From Levilactobacillus fujinensis (GTDB lineage: Bacteria; Bacillota; Bacilli; Lactobacillales; Lactobacillaceae): DNA of 64,000 bases. The notes below the pieces were generated by a model that searched no databases, was not told the origin of the DNA, and saw only the letters and a list, made by a program, of their open reading frames with translations. The stretch covers positions 51,763 through 115,762 of the forward strand of contig NZ_RHNX01000006.1 of assembly GCF_003946335.1 (NCBI RefSeq), written 5' to 3'. The position numbers and the translations under genes are program-made. Shown piece after piece: positions 57,926 to 64,000 of this stretch (position 1 is its first letter; every line of letters starts with the position of its first letter).

Positions 57926-58876
57926 CTATTCATCCTCCGTTGGCTTGTGTGCAATCACACCCCGCCAATCTTTCATTTGTAAAATATTATCAATAACAAA
58001 GCCTTGTTTTTCCTGTGCTGCCACAATCTCAGCCAATTTGTCAGAAATAATGCCCGACGTCAGGAAGTACCCCCCAACGTTCAAATTCTCCCAGGCTTGG
58101 GGAATCAGTGGCAAAATGATTTCGGCCAGAATATTGGCAACAACCAAGTCAACTGGCTGATGAATGCCTTTAAGCAAGTCATTGGGTTCCGCAACAATGT
58201 CCTTGGCTATGGGGTTCAAGTCCAAGTTGGTCTTAGCCGAACGAACGGCAACGTCGTCTAGATCAAAGGCAGTAATCTGTTTTACGCCTAAATATTTTGC
58301 GGCAATACTCAAAACGCCAGAGCCAGTACCGACATCGTACATCGTTTCGCCACCGCGGACAACCATCTCTAACGCCGTCATTGAGAGCCGTGTGGTGGGA
58401 TGTGTTCCGGTTCCGAATGCCATTCCCGGATCCAAGCGAATCACGTGCTCGTCGGGTTGAACGGGGTGATAGTCTTCCCAACTTGGGCTGACGGTCAGGT
58501 AACGCGTGACGCGAACAGGATGGTAATACTTTTGCCAAGCAGTCGCCCAACTAACATCGTCGACAGCCTGAGTTGTGACGGTTCCAGGTGTTGGATCTAA
58601 CCCAAATTTAGTCAAATCACTGACCCGCTGTTTGATGGTCGGCAAAATTTCGGGAACAAAAATAGTTTCGGGATAGTAGGCGCTGATCTCGGCCCCACTA
58701 GTCCGGTGCGGAATAGTCTTCAAATCAACGATTTCACCGTACTTACCGGCCTTGAGATGCTCGTAATCGGCGGCATCATCAATTTTAACCCCGCTGGCTC
58801 CGGCTTCTTGTAAGATATTGCTAACAGCTTCTACCGCTTCATTCGTGGTAATGACGCTAATCTCTGTCCATTGCAT
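57926..58876 (-). CDS. prmA: Ribosomal protein L11 methyltransferase
   Basis: The 316-residue SAM enzyme trimethylates L11. Motifs: [25 protein letters not shown] and [13 protein letters not shown] (NPPY-equivalent). ATG follows AAGGAGGA. First gene of the prmA-rsmE run. Confidence 0.97.
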   Translation of the reverse strand: MQWTEISVITTNEAVEAVSNILQEAGASGVKIDDAADYEHLKAGKYGEIVDLKTIPHRTSGAEISAYYPETIFVPEILPTIKQRVSDLTKFGLDPTPGTVTTQAVDDVSWATAWQKYYHPVRVTRYLTVSPSWEDYHPVQPDEHVIRLDPGMAFGTGTHPTTRLSMTALEMVVRGGETMYDVGTGSGVLSIAAKYLGVKQITAFDLDDVAVRSAKTNLDLNPIAKDIVAEPNDLLKGIHQPVDLVVANILAEIILPLIPQAWENLNVGGYFLTSGIISDKLAEIVAAQEKQGFVIDNILQMKDWRGVIAHKPTEDE

Positions 58877-58964
58877 GTGACTTGTTTCCTCCTTATAGAT
58901 GTTGTTCTTTTAATTAACTTACTAAATCAACACGAAAATAGGTTCATTTTTCCCACTTTACCAG

Positions 58965-59375
58965 TTGGCAACTATGGGCTGGAAAAAGTGCCGCTATAAG
59001 TTGAAGCCTTGAAAACACTGAGTCTCCATTGCTAAGCCGGTGAACGATTCTCGCTAACTGGGCAAAACGACGCATCTGAACTCATATCTGGCGAGATTCT
59101 GGCACCCACGGTTCAGCCACCTTACACCAATCTCAACCTTTAATTATCAGTTTAAAGGTCGACCGCAGGGAGTGCAACAGTCACAGCCCGATTTAACTGC
59201 TTCGCTAGAAAAAGAACTAACACACCCCGTTTATGTTTTTAGCAAAGGTTGAAAGCTGAGGTTGAAAGTTCCAAAATACTCATTATGATTGTTGTCACAA
59301 CGATACTGGGACTAAAATTAGACAACGCTGTGACAACAGTCATCCGTGGTGTTTGGTAATCACCAACCTCAGCCT
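58965..59375. repeat. Dispersed palindromic repeat, family B, inverted and rearranged copy
   Basis: Left part (58965-59040) is the reverse complement of the right arm at 14484-15063: CTATGGGCTGG, AAGTTGAAGCCTTGAAAA, GAGTCTCCA. Around 59250-59325 it reads GAGGTTGAAAG then ATTATGATTGTTGTCACAACGATACTGGGACTAAAATTAG (split over 59276-59316), the inverted right end, followed by a forward CTGTGACAACAGTCAT. The whole 601-base gap holds no gene. Confidence 0.7.
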
Positions 59376-59409
59376 TTAGCTTTAACCTTTTGACACACTC
59401 TTTCTATAG

Positions 59410-59449
59410 AAAAAGAGCTAATGACAACCCAAATTGTCACTAGCTCTTC
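59410..59449 (-). terminator. Terminator after the 59478-59792 gene
   Basis: On the minus strand AAGAGCTAGTGACAA pairs with TTGTCATTAGCTCTT and runs into TTTC. Confidence 0.85.
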
Positions 59450-59477
59450 GCTAAATTAAAAAATTGATAGAACGGCC

Positions 59478-59792
59478 TTAAACTTTTTCGGCATCGGTCG
59501 TGTGGTCAGTGTCTCGTTGCCCGCGGGAAATGTGCGATTCTAAATAATCTAGCATATCCGCTTCGTTTTGAAATACTCGTGGGTGCTTTTGCTTGTGCAG
59601 TCGCAAATCAATCTCGTTAATTCGCTGACGGCCCGTCCACGTATGACCATAACGAATGATTACCCGATTATTGAGCGAATCCTGACCGAATTTAAATACA
59701 TAAACGCTCTCTGGCGCCATCAATGGTCGAATATACGACTTTTCGTAACGATAGTTATGTTGTCGCAGGAACTCCTTGGTTCGACTCAGCAT
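59478..59792 (-). CDS. Hypothetical small cytosolic protein
   Basis: A 104-residue basic protein with no membrane segment. A strong AGGAGGTGATTACC site precedes the ATG at 59790-59792. Aromatic and Arg-rich stretches (RYEKSYIRPLMAPESVYVFKF, RYGHTWTGRQRINEID) suggest a compact fold. I do not recognise the family. Monocistronic between its own extended -10 promoter (about 60000) and terminator. Confidence 0.75.
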   Translation of the reverse strand: MLSRTKEFLRQHNYRYEKSYIRPLMAPESVYVFKFGQDSLNNRVIIRYGHTWTGRQRINEIDLRLHKQKHPRVFQNEADMLDYLESHISRGQRDTDHTTDAEKV

Positions 59793-60139
59793 GGTAATCA
59801 CCTCCTATAATGACAATCTACTCGGTTCCCAAAACATTTTAAAACCACTTCGGTTGTCCCAAACGGGTTAAAATGTATCAATAATTGATAATAGTTTATT
59901 TTGAAATGGAATGCAAGCAAAACGTTTGCCGAGGCTTACTTTTTAAACCCCAATGTAACGAATTTCAGACATCCCTAACTACTTTGAAACCACTTACAAT
60001 TATAGCACACTCCCCTTCAGTTTCTGAGTAAAAAACCAAGATTCTCGCGAAATTCTCGCCAGCGTTTTGGTTGCTTTTTATAACGTAATCGTTAAAAATA
60101 GAAGATAACCGTTATCGATAGTTAAAGGAGGAACGACAC
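59793..60139. other. Divergent promoter region between the hypothetical gene and mscL
   Basis: AT-rich, no gene. On the minus strand TGCTATAAT (TATAAT at 59999-60004) is an extended -10 for the leftward gene with a leader of about 200 nt. The mscL ribosome site AAAGGAGG is at 60124-60131. Confidence 0.5.
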
Positions 60140-60517
60140 GTGTTAAAAGAGTTTAAGGAATTTATTGCTCGTGGTAACGTCATGGACTTGGCCGTTGGTG
60201 TAATCGTTGGGGCGGCCTTCACTGCCATCGTCAAATCGCTGGTTGACAATCTGATCAATCCATTACTAGGTATCTTCATTGGAAACATTGATTTTTCCAA
60301 TCTCGTCTTGACGATTGGAAGCGCCCATTTTAAATACGGCGCCTTCATCAACTCCGTCATTAACTTTTTGATTATTGCCTTTGTTGTCTTCCTGTTGATT
60401 AAATTTATCAATAAGTTAGTGCCGAAAACACCGGAAGAACCAGAGGCGGACGACACGCCCTCACAAGAAGAAGTATATCTCAAAGAAATTGTAGAACTAC
60501 TGAAAGAGAAAAAATAA
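60140..60517 (+). CDS. mscL: Large-conductance mechanosensitive channel
   Basis: The 125-residue channel has the N-terminal amphipathic [26 protein letters not shown] segment (residues 2-27), two membrane helices and a charged C-terminal coiled tail. It opens under membrane tension to release solutes on hypo-osmotic shock. Start is GTG 60140-60142 behind AAAGGAGG. Confidence 0.97.
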   Translation: MLKEFKEFIARGNVMDLAVGVIVGAAFTAIVKSLVDNLINPLLGIFIGNIDFSNLVLTIGSAHFKYGAFINSVINFLIIAFVVFLLIKFINKLVPKTPEEPEADDTPSQEEVYLKEIVELLKEKK

Positions 60518-60530
60518 ACCGGCCGTTCGC

Positions 60531-60573
60531 AGGTCGCCCACTGGTCATCCAGACTGGCGGGCGACCTTTTTAT
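60531..60573 (+). terminator. Terminator after mscL
   Basis: AGGTCGCCC/GGGCGACCT stem with inner pairing and TTTTTAT, 14 bases past the mscL stop. Confidence 0.9.
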
Positions 60574-60765
60574 TTACCGCCAAAGTTAGCCGTGCGTAAA
60601 AATGATGCGAATTTTTTTAAATCAGCCATTCTTTACCAAAAAAGAACAAGTAAGCATTGCAAAGTCGCGACAATCCCCATAAAATTAGTGTTGGGCATAT
60701 ATTACTTTTCATTCATTATTCACAGCTAAAGCTGAAAAACTATTGATTAAGGGGGTCATCTTATT

Positions 60766-61407
60766 ATTTGGAGCATTCTGTGGATACTGGTCTGGGCTGG
60801 CGTTGCTTACTGGGCCTTTCGTCGACCACATCAGCATCAGAAACGTCATCTACTTTTGGGCATTATTAGCATTATTTTAGTTCTATCCGGCGGTTTCTAT
60901 GCAATTGGAGCTGCCAATACTAAGCCGCAGACCATTGTGATCACCAAAACGGTTCACGTTGGCAATCAACGCTTAGCAAAGGCCAAGGCGGAATCTAACC
61001 GGTTAGTGACCATTGCCAGTCGCCAAGATGCCGCCAGCATGGCCCTAGCCGACAAAATAAGTTCATCGTCCGCTACGTCATCCAAGGCAAGCTCTGTCCA
61101 GTCCAGTCAGCAAGCAAGTCGTCGTTCCAGTCGTCGCGTTGAATCGGAGCGCGCCATGGCAGCAAGTCGCGCTGCGGCAACATCAACAAGTCGCGCTGCA
61201 GCAACCAGCAGCAGTCATCATGAGGCATCTTCTCACGCTAAGGGGGATCTCAATACTCGGCAGGCCGGTAAGATTATCGGTAATCGAAACTCCAAAATTT
61301 ATCATACGCCGGACCAAGCAGGCTATCACATGAATAGTAGTAATGTGGTCTACTTCCAAACGGAAGCGCAGGCCAAAGCTGCCGGCTATAGAAAGGCACT
61401 ACGCTAA
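60766..61407 (+). CDS. Ser/Ala-rich membrane-anchored protein with a C-terminal sunset-like domain; start uncertain
   Basis: The open frame from the TAA at 60748 encodes two N-terminal membrane helices (WSILWILVWAGVAYWAF; LLLGIISIILVLSGGFYAIG), a Ser/Ala/Arg-rich linker, and a C-terminal KIIGNRNSKIYHTPDQAGYH ... FQTEAQAKAAGYRKAL module found next to secreted nucleases. No ATG/GTG/TTG lies where the AAGGGGG ribosome site (60749-60755) demands; the codons there are ATT (60763, 60766). Either a rare ATT start is used, the start codon is mutated, or translation begins at TTG 60856, losing helix 1. Its stop overlaps the nuclease ATG (TAATG). Confidence 0.6.
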   Translation: MWSILWILVWAGVAYWAFRRPHQHQKRHLLLGIISIILVLSGGFYAIGAANTKPQTIVITKTVHVGNQRLAKAKAESNRLVTIASRQDAASMALADKISSSSATSSKASSVQSSQQASRRSSRRVESERAMAASRAAATSTSRAAATSSSHHEASSHAKGDLNTRQAGKIIGNRNSKIYHTPDQAGYHMNSSNVVYFQTEAQAKAAGYRKALR

Positions 61408-62282
61408 TGAAAAAAATAACAATTTTGACGCTGACATTGTTTAGTACCTTCGCTATTGGCGTCAGTGGTTGTACCCCCACCAAGTCATCGGCTAAGGCCA
61501 CCACGAGTACTAAAATCGTCTATGATCACTCACCGGAAAAAAAGGCCGCTAAGCTGGAAAAAGATAATGCTGCAGAAAAGAAACGGTTGTCCAGTCAAAA
61601 AGCGGATATTTCTCAACAACAAGTCTCATTTGACCACAAGCGGGCGACAGCCAAAACAAAGGCTAAAAAGGTCGTGAAGAAATCCGCAACTACCTCTAAG
61701 GCTAAGACGAATTTAGCCACGTTAACCTACAGTGGGCAGCAAGAAGTCACCATTGACCACAACAATCCCCATTTCAGCAAAGCCCAGCTTTCAACAAAAA
61801 AGGGGCCATGGCAAACCTACTACAATCTAGACGGGAATAACCGGGTCACTGGCGCAGCCGCTTTACTTAATCGTTCATTAATGCCTAGTGCCAAACGAGA
61901 AGCCTTGACGTTTGACCCTACTGGCTGGCACAACAAGCGTACACACCACGGATGGCTGTACAATCGTAGCCACTTAATTGGTTATCAATTCACCGGCCAG
62001 AATAACAATCCCAAGAACTTGATGACTGGGACGCGGACCTTAAATAACCCCAGTATGCTCCACAACGAAATGGACGTTGCCACTTATCTGCGGTCCAGTT
62101 CGAGCCACTACGTTCGCTATACCGTCACGCCAATTTTTAAGGGTCACGAGTTGGTTGCCCGCGGCGTTCAGATGCGCGCACAATCCGTTGGTTCTAATGC
62201 AATCCGGTTTAATGTTTATATTTTTAACGTCGAACCAGGTTACACCATTGACTACACTACCGGTTACAGCCAAGCAAGTTAA
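61407..62282 (+). CDS. DNA/RNA non-specific endonuclease (EndA/NucA-like), lipoprotein
   Basis: The 291-residue protein has a lipoprotein signal (lipobox VSGC, Cys22), a Lys/Ser/Ala-rich linker to about 110, and a beta-beta-alpha-metal nuclease domain: YNRSHLIGYQF holds the catalytic His (the DRGH-type site reads NRSH), NLMTGTRTLNNPSML the metal Asn. Relatives degrade extracellular DNA or cut DNA during uptake. Coupled to the upstream gene by a TAATG overlap. Confidence 0.9.
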   Translation: MKKITILTLTLFSTFAIGVSGCTPTKSSAKATTSTKIVYDHSPEKKAAKLEKDNAAEKKRLSSQKADISQQQVSFDHKRATAKTKAKKVVKKSATTSKAKTNLATLTYSGQQEVTIDHNNPHFSKAQLSTKKGPWQTYYNLDGNNRVTGAAALLNRSLMPSAKREALTFDPTGWHNKRTHHGWLYNRSHLIGYQFTGQNNNPKNLMTGTRTLNNPSMLHNEMDVATYLRSSSSHYVRYTVTPIFKGHELVARGVQMRAQSVGSNAIRFNVYIFNVEPGYTIDYTTGYSQAS

Positions 62283-62345
62283 ACCATCGTCCAATTGCTG
62301 ACGACGAAAAAAGCTGACACCACTACATATCCAGGGAGGATACTG

Positions 62346-62597
62346 ATGAAAAAAATACGCCGTGCCATGGCGCTTGTTGCAGTCTCATTTACACTTGGGG
62401 GCATGGTTGAACCACTGACTGTCCCAACTCCGACCGCTGAAGCAAAGGCTACCAAAGTTTGGATTGCGCCGAACCACGGGAAGAAGTACCACTATGATAA
62501 GCACTGCCGCGGCTTGAATAATGCCGGCAAGCTTAAGCACGTCACGCTGAAATGGGCCAAACACACCCACTACAAGCTATGCGGTTGGGAAAAATAG
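62346..62597 (+). CDS. Small secreted protein with Cys/His motif
   Basis: An 83-residue protein with a signal peptide (KKIRRAMALVAVSFTLGG, cleavage near AEA-KA) and a short mature part: KYHYDKHCRGLNNAGK ... HYKLCGWEK. The spaced H, C and C resemble Ada-like/comEA-linked metal-binding modules seen at the ends of secreted nucleases. ATG 62346 follows GGAGGA. It ends the nuclease operon. Confidence 0.75.
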   Translation: MKKIRRAMALVAVSFTLGGMVEPLTVPTPTAEAKATKVWIAPNHGKKYHYDKHCRGLNNAGKLKHVTLKWAKHTHYKLCGWEK

Positions 62598-62605
62598 TAT
62601 CAACC

Positions 62606-62636
62606 ACGGGGAGCAAATCAGTTCCCCGTTTTTTTG
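62606..62636 (+). terminator. Terminator after the nuclease cluster
   Basis: ACGGGGA/TCCCCGT with an intervening loop, followed by seven T. Confidence 0.88.
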
Positions 62637-62713
62637 CATCCAGCAATTTGCGCCGTTACGACTAGCCAACTGGACAACATGTAAAGATACCTTACTATTA
62701 TTCTTTAAAATGC

Positions 62714-62719
62714 TATACT
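62714..62719 (+). promoter_or_regulatory. Promoter (-10) of the 62813 gene
   Basis: TATACT preceded by TGC (extended -10), with TTACTA as -35-like hexamer 16 bases upstream. Confidence 0.55.
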
Positions 62720-62812
62720 GATGAAGGTATAAAGAATACGATTTCTCAAAGAATAGGGAAAGTTTTCATTAAACTTTTAGAGATTAAGTACGAGATAAAG
62801 AGGTCGAACATC

Positions 62813-63178
62813 ATGAAGGATAAACAAGCGGAATTTACGAAGACAGACTGGCAACGTGCCCAGACGGCGGTATTCAATGAATACGACCGTTTCGTCAAGC
62901 GACTACACGTCGAGGGCGTTGACTACACGATTCTGCAGGCCCGCCGTATTGTCATTTACCAAGATTTGGTTGAAGAATGGAAACACAATGTGCCTACACT
63001 TATGACCGACTTGGAGGACAATGTGCAGGCACTGAGTATCTTCACGGACTTGGCGGAAGATGGTCAGAGCCATCTGCTCGATCGGTGCGCAAAAAAAATG
63101 GAAGTCTGGCCCGACTACATCCCCTCACCGCTGACAATTTGGCTAGAGTTAGCCGAAGACGTTGAACGTGAATCCTAG
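62813..63178 (+). CDS. Hypothetical acidic helical protein
   Basis: A 121-residue soluble protein, mostly helical, acidic overall, no signal peptide. GAGGT ribosome site before the ATG, an own promoter and a terminator support a real gene. Family not recognised. Confidence 0.7.
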   Translation: MKDKQAEFTKTDWQRAQTAVFNEYDRFVKRLHVEGVDYTILQARRIVIYQDLVEEWKHNVPTLMTDLEDNVQALSIFTDLAEDGQSHLLDRCAKKMEVWPDYIPSPLTIWLELAEDVERES

Positions 63179-63186
63179 ATAAAAAT

Positions 63187-63217
63187 AAAGGGATCACCTG
63201 TAATGGTGGTCCCTTTT
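63187..63217. terminator. Bidirectional terminator between two small genes
   Basis: AAAGGGATCACC with GGTGGTCCCTTTT, between convergent hypothetical genes; T run on the plus strand, A run on the left. Confidence 0.8.
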
Positions 63218-63224
63218 GCTTAGC

Positions 63225-63467
63225 CTACACGCGAACACCAAAATCGATTAACTCTAGCCTCTCCAGCTTTTTTAGTCGAAATTGAATATCCGCCACTGTC
63301 AGTTCAAGACTCCCCATTGGAATAACGAATCCATTATCCTTAGACCATTCGCAAAGCCGCTCCAGTAAGCTCAGATCAACATCATCAAGCTGGTCAACAA
63401 CATCATTGACGCGATTAATAAATGACGTTGGTCCCCCATGAAACGCAAAAATTAATCCTTTAGTCAT
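63225..63467 (-). CDS. Hypothetical 80-residue protein
   Basis: Soluble, Leu/Asp/Val-rich with VNDVVDQLDDVDLSLLERL and a C-terminal IQFRLKKLERLELIDFGVRV. A good AGGGGGAG ribosome site precedes the ATG (63465-63467). Family not recognised. Confidence 0.65.
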   Translation of the reverse strand: MTKGLIFAFHGGPTSFINRVNDVVDQLDDVDLSLLERLCEWSKDNGFVIPMGSLELTVADIQFRLKKLERLELIDFGVRV

Positions 63468-63699
63468 TAGTACTCCCCCTTAGTAGTCGCAAGTGTTTTA
63501 CTGATAAGGGTAGCTTACCATTTACCGTTAGGACCATGCACAGGATAACTCTTGTCTGGATAGTGCAATTGACGAACTAACAAGTGCAGGCGGCCGACCA
63601 TGATCCATAAACTTCCAGCAATTTTTTAGGGGAAAGCATAGCTAAACGCAATTTAGCTTTTGGATTTACTTACGGTTGATTGGGAGTGCCATCAATTTA
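63468..63699. other. Intergenic stretch near the right end
   Basis: No gene or clear terminator is seen between the 80-residue gene and the frameshifted relic. Confidence 0.4.
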
Positions 63700-63930
63700 T
63701 TATTTTAATTTACCTGATTTGAGATCGGAACGGATCCCAGCAAAGACCGCTTCATAAGAAACATTCAAAATATCAGCTATCTCTTTGATACTTCCTCAGG
63801 CGTAATTCTTTCTATTACTTTCGTAGCAAACAACGTCTCATTAGGATTACCACTAAGTATTTTAGATGTGTCTGCACACATGAATGCGATCCACAATTTA
63901 CGTGGGAAGAATGTGGGAAGAATACAAAAA
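63700..63930 (-). pseudogene. Frameshifted relic with a C-terminal helix-turn-helix
   Basis: One minus-strand frame reads RKLWIAFMCADTSKIL ... VIERITPEEVS and then stops; shifting by one base at about 63790-63793 continues KEIADILNVSYEAVFAGIRSDLKSGKLK (split at the DNA level) to TAA at 63700-63702. The C-terminal part has the spacing of a recognition helix-turn-helix. A single-base deletion in a once longer gene explains this. The family is not identified; upstream sequence to 64000 gives no convincing start. Confidence 0.55.
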
Positions 63931-64000
63931 ACTCTCTGAGGGTGTCGCTTCGCTCTGCCCTCGTAACCATATGGTGAAATGAACCGCCTTTCCCGGTATA

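Noticed and set aside
59890..59925. cre-like sequence near AAACGTTTGC
   Set aside because: At least three mismatches to the CcpA consensus and no fitting promoter position.
1..64000. CRISPR array, tRNA or rRNA genes, prophage
   Set aside because: No regularly spaced short repeats, cloverleaf sequences, rRNA signatures or phage structural genes were seen on either strand by eye.

Overview
The window looks like chromosome of a low-GC Gram-positive lactic acid bacterium, most likely an obligately heterofermentative Lactobacillaceae (Levilactobacillus brevis-like). The evidence is gene order (rpsU, yqeY, phoH, ybeY, dgkA, era, recO, glyQ, glyS, dnaG, rpoD, trmK, nif3-like), AGGAGG-type ribosome sites, T-box leaders, a CtsR box, and a dnaE to pyk interval that holds a transaldolase-family gene where homofermenters usually carry pfkA. 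The species assignment is inference. I saw no tRNA, rRNA, CRISPR array, intact IS or prophage.

Layout. 1-10.6 kb: 5' end of pyk, a transaldolase-like gene, dnaE, clpB (CtsR-controlled, long structured leader), pepT, a Nif3-like gene and trmK. 10.6-17.5 kb: accessory block with an MMPL/RND exporter, a 580-bp palindromic repeat, an Rrf2 regulator, and a TetR regulator divergent from an HXXEE membrane gene that carries a stop at codon 6. 17.5-24.4 kb: rpoD, dnaG, glyS and glyQ, with a glycine T-box. 24.4-33.7 kb: a block sitting between glyQ and recO. It holds a two-gene operon of a large SF2 helicase with a C-terminal PD-(D/E)XK-type nuclease and a 710-residue partner of unknown family, then an aldo-keto reductase, a MarR-MFS pair whose MFS protein has lost three helices, and a cytidine-deaminase-like gene. 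33.8-41.0 kb: recO, era, dgkA, ybeY, phoH, a GNAT gene with a premature stop, yqeY, an inserted alcohol dehydrogenase, rpsU and a PPDK-regulator homologue. 41.1-47.4 kb: nfo, teichoic-acid genes (two glycerophosphotransferases around a TagG permease), yitT and msrA. 47.6-51.0 kb: hisS-aspS under a T-box whose specifier reads GAC overlapping CAC. 51.5-59 kb: cell-wall amidase, fructosamine kinase, HAD phosphatase, dtd, relA, rsmE and prmA. 59-64 kb: mscL, a secreted nuclease cluster, small unknown genes and a frameshifted relic.

Most genes are housekeeping: translation (glyQS, hisS, aspS, dtd, ybeY, era, rsmE, prmA, trmK, rpsU), replication and repair (dnaE, dnaG, recO, nfo), transcription (rpoD) and stress (clpB, relA, mscL, msrA).

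The most notable points are the helicase-nuclease operon at a conserved locus, two families of long structured intergenic repeats (one showing apparent compensatory base changes), the possible dual His/Asp T-box, and several genes broken by a single stop, frameshift or deletion.
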